Source: DAOUTY01 sp964453665 (GTDB lineage: Bacteria > Chloroflexota > Dehalococcoidia > SZUA-161). Taken from it: a stretch of 13,919 nt of DNA. Shown in pieces: positions 1 to 6,923 of this stretch. Made by a program: the position numbers and the translations under genes. Each line of letters begins with the position of its first letter. The first letter of the stretch is position 1. The stretch is taken from assembly GCA_964453665.1 (NCBI GenBank), contig CAYVQT010000074.1, positions 1 through 13,919 of the forward strand, given 5' to 3'. The notes under the pieces are model-generated. The model saw only the letters and a list, made by a program, of their open reading frames with translations. It did no database searches and was not told the origin of the DNA.

Positions 1-53
1 ACAGGGTGGCCGGTTTGCTCCGTGAAGGCGGCCGATTTGGTCCGAAATACGCA
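1..53. mobile_element. Terminus of an IS21-family-like insertion sequence
   Basis: Two imperfect 17-base direct repeats lie at 6-22 (GTGGCCGGTTTGCTCCG) and 28-44 (GCGGCCGATTTGGTCCG), 22 bases apart. They are followed by AAATACGCA ending at 53. IS21-family elements carry several such subterminal repeats of the GTGGCCGG...CCGAAATACGCA type and end in CA, so the element most likely ends at base 53 and lies to the left, outside the window. The istA/istB genes and the other end are not visible, so the family call rests on this terminus only. Confidence 0.55.
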
Positions 54-431
54 ATGAGTATTAAAAAAGCTTATTTCACTAAAGCAGAGATAGATTTTGA
101 AGGTACATTATTCCGCATAGACCCTGATAAAAAACACCATGATTGGTCGGAGGAGTATATTGATAATATTATTCATAAGGGTACGACACCTTTTACAATG
201 GAAGCTATGTGTAAAATGTTGATGGATAGTGGCAACTACGCATTTGGCGTAAATGTTAATTATAAGCACCCTGTAGATACTATAGAAATGAATCAATCTT
301 ACACTCTTTTTACATTTTCAGTTTGGCCACGGGCGAAGGTTTTATACGTGCTTGTATCAGGTTTATTCACCATAATAGGTGCCATAATAGGGGGTGGTAT
401 AGCTGTATTAGCAAACTCGGTGGCTAGATGA
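54..431 (+). CDS. Small membrane-anchored hypothetical protein, possibly 5'-truncated
   Basis: I do not recognise this protein. From the ATG at 54 it is 125 residues. The soluble part of about 95 residues has mixed charge (residues 1-95, with a DPDKKHHDW stretch), followed by one hydrophobic segment near the C terminus (about residues 97-120, VLYVLVSGLFTIIGAIIGG), which suggests a tail-anchored topology. The frame is also open upstream to 6, but that part is insertion-sequence end. The ATG begins on the first base after the presumed IS terminus and has no separate ribosome binding site, so this may be the 3' part of a gene cut by the insertion rather than a complete gene. Function unknown. 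Confidence 0.45.
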   Translation: MSIKKAYFTKAEIDFEGTLFRIDPDKKHHDWSEEYIDNIIHKGTTPFTMEAMCKMLMDSGNYAFGVNVNYKHPVDTIEMNQSYTLFTFSVWPRAKVLYVLVSGLFTIIGAIIGGGIAVLANSVAR

Positions 432-687
432 CGGTATGCTACATCAGTTTGTATATGCTGTCAAAGGTAGATATCCTTTAGGTATTTCGCAATAGTGTTA
501 AATTACAGTTCAGCAGTGAGTTAATGAACACAAAGCATAAAATGAAAGCTTTGTAAGCGTGCTTGAGTAGATATATACTGATAGAGATTATCATATAAAT
601 AAATCACGTTATCCCTACTAAGCATACATACCCTGTATTAATGAACAGAACAGTAATAAAAATATGGCGACGAAATTTTCAGATATC

Positions 688-1638
688 TTAAGACAGTGGC
701 GCTTTGTAGTGTTTCATACTGTCTTCAAACGTAACCGACCTTGTGTACCTTTGAACCATCTCCAGTGATTCCCATCTGCCTAAATCCTTGATGGTCATTG
801 TGTCTACTCCTGCTTTCCTAAGCAGACAGGCGAATGTTCTTCTGAAAGTGTGAGGATTGCAGGGAAGACCTGTTTCTACCTGCAATCGTTTAAGCATAGA
901 CCTGATTCCGAACAGATTTAATCCCCATATATTATCGTATCCATTAGGTCGATATTTAATTAACCAAGCTCTAAGATACAATTCAGACAGTTCACCAAAA
1001 GGAGCATATGCTTCTTTCCTGCCTTTTCCAATAACCTTTATTACACGACTTTCCCAGTAAATATCCTCACTTTTTATTTCGGTTAACTCCGCAAGACGTA
1101 AACCGCTCTCTACAAACAAGGCTATTATCGCTTTGTCCCTTGGGTTGGAGACTTTATCTAGAAGTGTTAGAACTTGTCCTTGTGATAAACTTGGCATTAT
1201 GGGTTTGCCAAGTATAGGTGCTTTCATACCGTCAATTGGATTCGGAATACCGTACTCGGTTTTCAACCAACGGTAGAATGTTTTAAGTGCACGGAATGTG
1301 GCATGTCTTGTAGCTAACCCATTGTGATTGGGCGGTATTGAATTCAGATATTTTTCAATAGATTGGCGTGAAACTTTCACATAGTCCACTTGGCAGATAA
1401 ACTTATATAGCATGTATTTGTAGAATATAAGTGTCTTCGGGCTGACACCCATTGCCTGACGGGATTGCAGGAAGAGTTTGAAGTAGTCTATACTTGGTTT
1501 GCTAGGCTGTATACATTCTGTAAGAGCGCTTAGCAACCTTTGCGATGGAGGGCGTATGCCTTTTTTAACTTGGGAAATGTAGGATTTGCTTAACTTGCTT
1601 AACTCCGCAAGCTGAGAAACGGAGTATTTGTTAAGCAA
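688..1638 (-). CDS. Tyrosine recombinase/integrase with N-terminal HTH domain
   Basis: Site-specific tyrosine recombinase, probably the integrase that placed the element to the left into a tRNA-Gly gene. Numbering from the TTG at 1758, which is as far as the frame stays open: residues 44-85 form an XRE-like helix-turn-helix (SVSQLAELSKLSKSYISQV), about 88-175 a SAM-like core-binding domain, and about 190-350 the catalytic domain. The catalytic set is visible: R221 (SGLRLAEL), H303 and R306 (HTFRR), W329 in the usual H/W position (LGRWES) and Y338 (QRYTR). The frame from 1758 to about 1655 reads antisense through a tRNA remnant and cannot be native coding sequence, so I start at the TTG at 1638 (316 residues); this start has only a weak GAAG upstream. 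The first in-frame ATG would remove the HTH. The gene abuts the attachment site, as is usual for tRNA-targeting integrases. The recombinase call is firm; the start is uncertain. Confidence 0.9.
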   Translation of the reverse strand: MLNKYSVSQLAELSKLSKSYISQVKKGIRPPSQRLLSALTECIQPSKPSIDYFKLFLQSRQAMGVSPKTLIFYKYMLYKFICQVDYVKVSRQSIEKYLNSIPPNHNGLATRHATFRALKTFYRWLKTEYGIPNPIDGMKAPILGKPIMPSLSQGQVLTLLDKVSNPRDKAIIALFVESGLRLAELTEIKSEDIYWESRVIKVIGKGRKEAYAPFGELSELYLRAWLIKYRPNGYDNIWGLNLFGIRSMLKRLQVETGLPCNPHTFRRTFACLLRKAGVDTMTIKDLGRWESLEMVQRYTRSVTFEDSMKHYKAPLS

Positions 1639-1640
1639 AT
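1584..1640. repeat. Three copies of a TTGCTTAAC motif beside the attachment core
   Basis: TTGCTTAAC occurs in direct orientation at 1586-1594 and 1595-1603 and inverted at 1630-1638. The outer pair extends to a perfect 11-base inverted repeat, ATTTGCTTAAC at 1584-1594 and GTTAAGCAAAT at 1630-1640. The block lies 15 bases from the tRNA-derived core. Candidates are integrase arm-type sites or an operator for the integrase's own HTH. The first two copies also encode the LSKLSK duplication in the HTH, so coding constraint could explain part of the pattern. Confidence 0.4.
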
Positions 1641-1654
1641 TAGCTTCATTTAGA

Positions 1655-1702
1655 TGCTTCCCAAGCAAAGAGTCGTGAGTTCGAATCTCATCACCCGCTC
1701 CA
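1655..1702 (+). other. Attachment site: 3' half of a tRNA-Gly(CCC) gene
   Basis: The sequence folds as the 3' half of a tRNA: anticodon loop TTCCCAA (1658-1664, anticodon CCC at 1660-1662), 3' anticodon stem 1665-1669, five-base variable loop 1670-1674, T-stem GTGAG (1675-1679), T-loop TTCGAAT (1680-1686), T-stem CTCAT (1687-1691), 3' acceptor strand CACCCGC (1692-1698), discriminator T (1699) and encoded CCA (1700-1702). A T discriminator and CCC anticodon fit tRNA-Gly. The upstream side pairs with only three bases of the anticodon stem, and no D-arm or 5' acceptor strand (expected GCGGGTG) precedes it. It is therefore not a functional tRNA but the duplicated 3' half left by integration. Its orientation places the element to the left and host DNA to the right. 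Confidence 0.8.
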
Positions 1703-1759
1703 GCTTCGGAAATTGGGGTTCCCCCGGGTAAAAAGCCACCTTTTGGCGACGCAGGCAAG

Positions 1760-1787
1760 GAGTCGGTGATTTTCCCGTCACCGACTC
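1760..1787. terminator. Strong hairpin downstream of the tRNA scar
   Basis: Perfect 10-base inverted repeat GAGTCGGTGA / TCACCGACTC with an eight-base loop. No T-tract follows on either strand, so factor-independent termination is uncertain. It would be well placed as the original downstream terminator of the host tRNA-Gly gene. Confidence 0.35.
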
Positions 1788-1840
1788 TGTGGCTAGTCAG
1801 GAAATCTTCTCATCACTAAGGACTCACCAATAAATCGCAA

Positions 1841-1864
1841 GGCGGTCACATATTTTTGACCGTC
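1841..1864 (-). terminator. Hairpin terminator of the CNNM gene
   Basis: An eight-pair stem (GGCGGTCA with TGACCGTC, one G-T wobble) encloses an eight-base loop, beginning 11 bases past the stop codon of the leftward CNNM gene. The following minus-strand sequence is only moderately T-rich, so this is a probable rather than certain terminator. Confidence 0.45.
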
Positions 1865-1874
1865 CGATTTGTAG

Positions 1875-2984
1875 CTATTTCACCTCTTTATTTCTACGCC
1901 TTTTACCCCGCAGCAAAGCATATCTATGTTTTTTTCTGTCAGTTTCAAGCGAATTCTCTCCGATTAGAGGGGTTGTCTGTGCTACAATACCTCGCATGAG
2001 TCTTCCAAGTATATCGGCACCGGTTATAATTTGCTTTGTGTTTCCCCACCAAACCAGTACGATATCCTTGTCTATCACATCATCACCCGGGCTTTCACTC
2101 TCTACCTTCAGTCGCTGAATAACCTCCCCAAGTGGCAATTCCACATCAGTTATAACAATCGGTTTATGGCAATATTCCTGCGGATTAATTTTACTGCCTT
2201 TAAAAAGTGCCGCACGAAGAAAACCATCGGCATCAAGAACGAGCTGAGGTTCACCCTCGCTATTTGCCAAAATCACCCATTTCCTGCCGGAGGCCTGAAT
2301 CTGCTGAAGAAAGGGATCGGATGGGGATTTTTTGAACTTAGGGAAGACCGGCGATCCATCTACGAATTGAACGCTTATCACGCTTTGAGGATCTATCGGC
2401 TCTCCCTCCTGTATCACAGCGAGGTCATCTATAGCCAAGAAATTTAAAGCGCCTTTACCTTCAATAATATCGATATCGGTATCGCTTGATTCCACATGCT
2501 TTCTAATTACTTCCCTAAAATCCCTTTCTGCAAAGAACCGGATGCCCTCAGATCCGAGCCAGCGATCAAGCAGCTTCGCTGTTGGCTTGGCGACCGGAAA
2601 GAGCAGAATTTGGTAAAATCGCAAAACCGGATATAGTAAAGACGCCATCTTCATAGCATGCCGTGAGAAGTAAGCCTGCGGCATTATCTCTGCAAAGAAA
2701 GTAATTACTACGGTCGAGAACAGAAAAGCCAGCACCCCGGCCAGCACAGAATTAGCTAAAAGCGCCAATATTACGTTTACCCCTACATTACCCCACAATA
2801 TAGTTGTGAGCGCGAAGTTAGAGTCCTTACGCAAAGAAAGTACTCTCAGCGCCCCTTTATCATTATGAGAAGCCTCAACTTCAAGCCTAAGTCTGCTGAT
2901 ACTGAATACCGCCAGATTTAGTCCCGAGAATATCGCAGACTGACTGAGACACAATACAATTCCGATCCAGGCTAAAGAACCCAT
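1875..2984 (-). CDS. CNNM/DUF21-domain membrane transporter (HlyC/CorC-like)
   Basis: Membrane protein of the CNNM (DUF21) family, whose members are linked to magnesium or cobalt efflux and metal homeostasis. Numbering from the GTG at 2987: residues 1-~145 form the DUF21 transmembrane domain, with family signatures SGLNLAVFSISRLRL (21-35), LWGNVGVNV (64-72) and FAEIMPQAYFSRHAM (98-112). The rest, about 150-345, is cytosolic and sits where CBS domains normally lie, though canonical CBS motifs are hard to see. The C terminus is strongly basic (GKRRRNKEVK). I prefer the ATG at 2984 over the overlapping GTG at 2987 because GGGGAG lies a few bases upstream. A weak divergent promoter (TTGGCG, 18 bases, TATAAA) may precede it. 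It is transcribed away from the mscS operon. Confident on family, less so on substrate. Confidence 0.85.
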   Translation of the reverse strand: MGSLAWIGIVLCLSQSAIFSGLNLAVFSISRLRLEVEASHNDKGALRVLSLRKDSNFALTTILWGNVGVNVILALLANSVLAGVLAFLFSTVVITFFAEIMPQAYFSRHAMKMASLLYPVLRFYQILLFPVAKPTAKLLDRWLGSEGIRFFAERDFREVIRKHVESSDTDIDIIEGKGALNFLAIDDLAVIQEGEPIDPQSVISVQFVDGSPVFPKFKKSPSDPFLQQIQASGRKWVILANSEGEPQLVLDADGFLRAALFKGSKINPQEYCHKPIVITDVELPLGEVIQRLKVESESPGDDVIDKDIVLVWWGNTKQIITGADILGRLMRGIVAQTTPLIGENSLETDRKKHRYALLRGKRRRNKEVK

Positions 2985-3069
2985 CACTTCTCCCCATACG
3001 ATTTATAGCATATTTCCTGGTTTGACGCCAACAAAATATTGTAAATTGAATCTGCTACGAATGTAACAC

Positions 3070-3099
3070 TTGATAGTTTTGCGCAAGTTCTGTTAATAT
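3070..3099 (+). promoter_or_regulatory. Possible sigma-70 promoter of the mscS-corA run
   Basis: TTGATA at 3070-3075 and TAATAT at 3094-3099, separated by 18 bases, about 55 bases upstream of the mscS start. The -10 match is mediocre; predicted from sequence only. Confidence 0.3.
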
Positions 3100-3154
3100 T
3101 ATCGCCCCAGTGTGCTCAAAGCCAATGGCAACTAAAAAAAGGAGGTAAGAATCA

Positions 3155-4027
3155 ATGCCTGATTTCGATTTCAATTTCGAACTGTCAGCCTTGGCAACTG
3201 GAGCGGTTAAAGTCGTCATCATAATCATCGTTACATTCATACTTCTGTGGATACTTAAACGTGCTATACACAAGATTATAACCGCTCGTATACCAAAAAT
3301 TCGAGAGGAGTCACCAGAGGAGCTTGCGTCGCGATCCGAAACACTGTCGGGAGTTGTATCTCGTGCTATTTCCTTCATTGCCTGGATTATTGCATTCATG
3401 ATGATTTTGAGTGTGCTGGGGATAAACATAGCTCCAATCATCGCGGCTATTGGACTTGCTGGTCTGGCTGTTGGCTTTGCTGCCCAGAACATTATTCGAG
3501 ACTATTTCCATGGATTTTTTATTATAATGGAGGACTGGTATAGGGTTGGTGAGGTTGCTACTGCATCTGGTATTACCGGTATTGTCGAAGGAATGGGGTT
3601 GAGACGAACCGTACTACGTGATCTCAATGGCACAATGCACGTTATTCCTAATAGTAAAGTAGAGCTGGCCAGCAACATGACACGAGACTGGGCTCGCATA
3701 AACCTAGACATTTCGGTAGCGTATAAAGAGGACCTTAGTCATGTTTTCGAAGTCATCAATGATGAATGCAAGAAATTTAAAGAAGACCCGGTCTGGGGTA
3801 ACGATCTGCTGACAACTCCTGAGGTATTGAGAGTAAACAGTCTGGGAGATAATGGAATAGAGATAAAGGTACTTGGCGATACCAAACCAATGAAGCAATG
3901 GGCCTTAACGGGAGAGCTCAGAAAGAGACTCAAAGATCGTTTCGATATAGAAGGTATCGAGATACCCTGGCCTCACACTAAGTTATACTTCGGGAACACT
4001 TTATTAGACAAAGATTCCATGAACTGA
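3155..4027 (+). CDS. mscS: Small-conductance mechanosensitive channel, MscS family
   Basis: Tension-gated channel of the cytoplasmic membrane that releases solutes on hypo-osmotic shock. The protein has 290 residues, typical for MscS. Transmembrane segments lie at about 17-40 and 70-90, and the pore helix at about 92-116 has the Gly/Ala-rich MscS pattern IIAAIGLAGLAVGFAAQNII. The beta domain follows (IPNSKVELASNMTRDW, 164-179), then the alpha/beta C-terminal vestibule ending in IEIPWPHTKLYFG (268-280). The start is set by AAAGGAGGT just upstream of ATG 3155. It is the first gene of a rightward run (aquaporin remnant, corA, unknown gene). A second, interrupted paralogue lies at 6924-7868 on the other strand. 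Family call is firm. Confidence 0.93.
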   Translation: MPDFDFNFELSALATGAVKVVIIIIVTFILLWILKRAIHKIITARIPKIREESPEELASRSETLSGVVSRAISFIAWIIAFMMILSVLGINIAPIIAAIGLAGLAVGFAAQNIIRDYFHGFFIIMEDWYRVGEVATASGITGIVEGMGLRRTVLRDLNGTMHVIPNSKVELASNMTRDWARINLDISVAYKEDLSHVFEVINDECKKFKEDPVWGNDLLTTPEVLRVNSLGDNGIEIKVLGDTKPMKQWALTGELRKRLKDRFDIEGIEIPWPHTKLYFGNTLLDKDSMN

Positions 4028-4091
4028 ATAATCAGGTTAATTTTCCCTTTCGATTTAGTTGGAATCAACTTTATATAGGGGGGGATATTAC

Positions 4092-4289
4092 ATGGGTATA
4101 AAATTTGGTGCTGAAGATATCAAGTCCTGGCAAAGCTGGAGAGCAGTATTAGCTGAATTCGTGGCTCTATTGCTCTTCGTGTTCGTTGGCCCCGGAGCAG
4201 TTATAGCAGCTCTTAGCGTCAGTGGAGGCACTTTAAATGCCGCTGGAATAGTAGCTATACCTTTCACCGGTACTTCCATATTTAATTGA
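4092..4289 (+). pseudogene. Aquaporin (MIP family) remnant with internal deletion
   Basis: A 65-residue ORF that begins like an intact MIP-family channel: a short cytosolic start, then first transmembrane helix WRAVLAEFVALLLFVFVGPG and the following TLNAAGIVAI stretch. The sequence then jumps directly to PFTGTSI and stops two residues later. In aquaporins PFTGTSINPAR is the loop with the second NPA motif, over 100 residues further on, so the middle of the gene, including the first NPA motif and several helices, is deleted and the remainder after the second loop is lost. It keeps a good ribosome binding site (AGGGGGGGAT before ATG 4092) and ends 12 bases before corA. It cannot form a water pore. 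The aquaporin origin is inferred from recognisable motifs at both ends. Confidence 0.7.
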
Positions 4290-4301
4290 AGGAGGTATGT
4301 T

Positions 4302-5381
4302 ATGCCATTCAACGCGTACTATTTAGGACCTGATGGCGATCTGCACCGCGACCTCAGTGAAGAAGACATTTCAGTTGCTTTCCAAAGTAAAGAGGGTTTG
4401 CTCTGGGTAGATATCAGCGAGAATACAGAACAGGACGGTGAATTTCTATCCCGGGTCTTTGATTTTCATCCACTGGCTATTGAAGACTGTCTCAGTAAAA
4501 ATATACATCCACCCAAGGTAGATGATTTCGGCAACTATATCTTCTTCATAGTTCATGGGGTGAACTACACTGTGGAATCGGATATAGTACAGACAACGGA
4601 ATTAGCCATATTCCTCGGCCCCAACTTCGTTGTTAGCAGCCACGATCTTCCTTTTTACAGCGTCCAATCGGTAAGCAGGCTTGTTGAGAGCGATGGACGC
4701 CCCATGAAGCGCGGTCCGGATTTCCTTACTTATACCATAGTCGACACATTGGTCAATAACGTAATGCCCACTGTGGACGCGATGAGCGATGTTACTGAAA
4801 AGATAGAGGAAGAGGTGATTCGACACCCTCAGCAGTCTACCCTGGAAGCTATTCTCAAGCTGAAGCGCTCCATTCTCAGACTGCACCGGGTCATGTTACC
4901 TCAACGTGAACTCTTAAATCGTCTCAGCAGGCGCGAATTCCCGGTCATAAGCGACGAGGCGACCATCTTCTACCGTGATATCTATGACCTCATCGTGAGG
5001 ATCGAGGACCTTGTTCAATCACTCAGGGATAGAGCAGATAATACCCTCGCTACTCATCTAGCCTCTGTAGCAAACCGTCAGAACGAGACTATGAGAGTAC
5101 TCTCTATTGTGGCAACTATTTTCCTGCCCCTGGGTTTGCTGGCAGGGGTATACGGGATGAATTTCGACTATATGCCCGATCTGAGATGGCACTGGGGCTA
5201 CTTTACCGTGGTCGGATTTATCGGTACGATGATATTGACGACCCTTTGGTTCTTGTGGATTCGCAGCTGGCTAGCCCGGAGGCGGTGGCGCGTGGCCAAG
5301 ATTAGCCCGTTTAAGGTAGAGCCCCATAAGCTTGCAGGCCATGTTGGAGAAGCACTCTTGAAGCCCAGGCTCTGGTTATAA
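4302..5381 (+). CDS. corA: CorA-family magnesium/divalent cation channel
   Basis: Pentameric Mg2+/Co2+ channel of the cytoplasmic membrane. The 359-residue protein has the expected order: an N-terminal alpha/beta cytosolic domain (about 1-150), the long stalk helices (about 150-265), TM1 (about 266-284) ending in the signature YGMNF (GMN at 285-287), the periplasmic loop DYMPDLRWHWGY, and TM2 (about 301-321). After TM2 there is a tail of about 38 residues that starts very basic (RSWLARRRWR); many CorA proteins end only a few residues after TM2, so this is longer than usual. GAAGGAGG sits nine bases upstream of ATG 4302. It follows the aquaporin remnant by 12 bases and is probably co-transcribed with mscS. 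Confidence 0.93.
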   Translation: MPFNAYYLGPDGDLHRDLSEEDISVAFQSKEGLLWVDISENTEQDGEFLSRVFDFHPLAIEDCLSKNIHPPKVDDFGNYIFFIVHGVNYTVESDIVQTTELAIFLGPNFVVSSHDLPFYSVQSVSRLVESDGRPMKRGPDFLTYTIVDTLVNNVMPTVDAMSDVTEKIEEEVIRHPQQSTLEAILKLKRSILRLHRVMLPQRELLNRLSRREFPVISDEATIFYRDIYDLIVRIEDLVQSLRDRADNTLATHLASVANRQNETMRVLSIVATIFLPLGLLAGVYGMNFDYMPDLRWHWGYFTVVGFIGTMILTTLWFLWIRSWLARRRWRVAKISPFKVEPHKLAGHVGEALLKPRLWL

Positions 5382-5459
5382 TCATAGTAAGATACGAATG
5401 CACTTCCTGTTCTACAGAACCGACCTGTAGTTGTTGATAAAAAAACGGAGGCAATACTG

Positions 5460-5879
5460 ATGGGTATAAACAAGGTTGAAAAGGACTACATAAACGGAAT
5501 CCCGGCTATGAATAATCTGATAGCCATGATTGAAACGGCTATAAAAAATGATGAGATTCCATTCTACCGAAGACCGAGATCCGGAGGATGGAACTACAGG
5601 GGTTTCTATTTGTTGGAGAACAGAGAATTCTGGTGCGGTATATATTATCGTGAACATCTAACCATAATATTTCAAATAATGGACAGTAAGAGATACAATC
5701 CGAATTACGTGCAAGAACCGAGATGGCCTATACAAATAGACAAATATTCCATTAGATTTCGGCTTGATTTAAGCGAGATCGTTTTCTTCTCACTTGAAAA
5801 AGACGAGCAACTCGAACTAATCACCAGGTTTGTAAATGAAAGTTACTCGGATGCTCTGAAAATGCGTAAATTTGAATGA
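5460..5879 (+). CDS. Hypothetical soluble protein, 139 residues
   Basis: I do not recognise this family. It is a complete ORF with GGAGG eight bases before ATG 5460. The product is soluble, with no signal peptide or membrane segment, and rich in aromatic and charged residues: a YRRPRSGGWNYRGFY region (about 36-50), then WCGIYYREHLTIIFQI, which looks like beta strands, and a C-terminal helix (about 113-135) with LEKDEQLELITRFVNESY. The alternation suggests a small alpha/beta fold. It lies 78 bases after corA on the same strand, possibly as the last gene of the mscS-corA run, but a separate transcript is possible. Confidence 0.65.
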   Translation: MGINKVEKDYINGIPAMNNLIAMIETAIKNDEIPFYRRPRSGGWNYRGFYLLENREFWCGIYYREHLTIIFQIMDSKRYNPNYVQEPRWPIQIDKYSIRFRLDLSEIVFFSLEKDEQLELITRFVNESYSDALKMRKFE

Positions 5880-5942
5880 TTATACCGAGATTAACGTACA
5901 AATAGGAAACCAATCATTTTCGCAGTTGCAGGAGGGGGAGCA

Positions 5943-6029
5943 ATGCGGAAGATAATGGCGTCAGTGACGGTTCCTGCAGCTCCTTTCTTTGTTTTACTAC
6001 AACCTGCGGAGACAGTCTGGAACAAATAG
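5943..6029 (+). CDS. Possible 28-residue small protein
   Basis: A short ORF (MRKIMASVTVPAAPFFVLLQ and eight more residues) is preceded by an unusually good ribosome binding site, GGAGGGGGAG ending two bases before ATG 5943. It has a positively charged start and a hydrophobic middle, compatible with a small membrane-associated peptide. A second 32-codon ORF follows at 6045-6143 without a ribosome binding site. The 280-base stretch between the two convergent genes holds nothing else I can identify; these could be relics of a lost gene. Confidence 0.25.
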   Translation: MRKIMASVTVPAAPFFVLLQPAETVWNK

Positions 6030-6159
6030 AATTGATTAGCGGTTATGAATCCAAAGCTACATTATAATGGGCGGCTGACCGTGTACTCCCAAAATTTACC
6101 CGGCTTTCCCACATTGCAGGTAAAACAAGTAAAATCAATCTAATGCGGTTGTAAGCGTA

Positions 6160-6825
6160 TCAAGCCATAAGTTTTTTTATAGACAGGCTTCTTCCGTATA
6201 CCAGAAGCCTGTCACCCACGTTTACCTTCTCCCCTGCATCGGGCCTGGATATGAAATCGTCTGCTGCCTCCAATGTAAGTATTATCAAGTCTTCCCCACC
6301 AACCAGCTCGCTTAAAGACAGGCCTGCCTTTTTCGATTCTTCTTTTATTGTAATAAGGCTGACACCCCATCCTTTACCAGCGTTAAATATCTCCTCATAT
6401 GTCGGAGTTTCTCTCAGTATCCTTTTTATAAGCGGTTTTCGAACCAATTGGAGGAATCGGTTGCCGAACCTGCTTCCGATCACAATCCGATAAAGAACGA
6501 AAATGCTGATGATTATTATCCCGAGACGCGCAAAGAACCAACCATATCCGGTTACTTGAGTAAAGGTAGCAACCAGTGTGGCTATTATGGTAACCAGACC
6601 GGCATTTCCCAGTATGATAAGAATAGTGACTATTCGTCTCCTCGTCCTATGTTGTACTACTCTCTCGGCCTCCGTTGTGGTAAAACCCGTTCCCGTAAAA
6701 GCCGAAAGCGCCTGAAATCTGGCTACATCGCTTTCCATGCCTGTCAGCTGCAAAGCGAGGCCCCCTATACGCACTACAATAAAAGAAATAAGTATAGCGA
6801 CTAAAAGAATCCCTAAATAAGCCAT
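6160..6825 (-). CDS. Membrane protein with TrkA-C (RCK_C) domain and TrkH-like segment
   Basis: Probable ligand-regulated cation channel or transporter component. Of its 221 residues, 1-27 hold a first membrane helix. Residues 36-55 read RFQALSAFTGTGFTTTEAER, which resembles the selectivity-loop style of TrkH/KtrB potassium transporters (S-x-F-T-T-T-G-F). Membrane helices follow at about 63-88 and 95-116. Residues about 146-221 form a TrkA-C/RCK_C domain (GVSLITIKEESKKAGLSLSE ... VNVGDRLLVYGR), which in relatives binds nucleotides or cyclic dinucleotides. GGAGGT lies six bases before ATG 6825. It follows the interrupted mscS by 98 bases on the same strand, so the two probably share a transcript. 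The RCK_C call is firm; potassium selectivity is inference. Confidence 0.8.
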   Translation of the reverse strand: MAYLGILLVAILISFIVVRIGGLALQLTGMESDVARFQALSAFTGTGFTTTEAERVVQHRTRRRIVTILIILGNAGLVTIIATLVATFTQVTGYGWFFARLGIIIISIFVLYRIVIGSRFGNRFLQLVRKPLIKRILRETPTYEEIFNAGKGWGVSLITIKEESKKAGLSLSELVGGEDLIILTLEAADDFISRPDAGEKVNVGDRLLVYGRSLSIKKLMA

Positions 6826-6923
6826 TGCACTACCTCCGGGTTACTCTTTAAGTACTGGGCAATACCTTAAACGGATATCATGACTTTATCAATTCTTTAG
6901 GAGTGTCATGCCCTGTGTAACGT

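Noticed and set aside
1620..1702. Complete tRNA gene
   Set aside because: Only the anticodon loop and 3' half fold correctly; the D-arm and the 5' acceptor strand are missing.
1639..1758. N-terminal 40-residue extension of the integrase frame
   Set aside because: It is the antisense reading of a tRNA-Gly remnant and adjacent host sequence, so it is not native coding sequence.
3055..3511. Long minus-strand frames across mscS
   Set aside because: They are antisense to a clear MscS gene, have no ribosome binding site and show no recognisable protein family.
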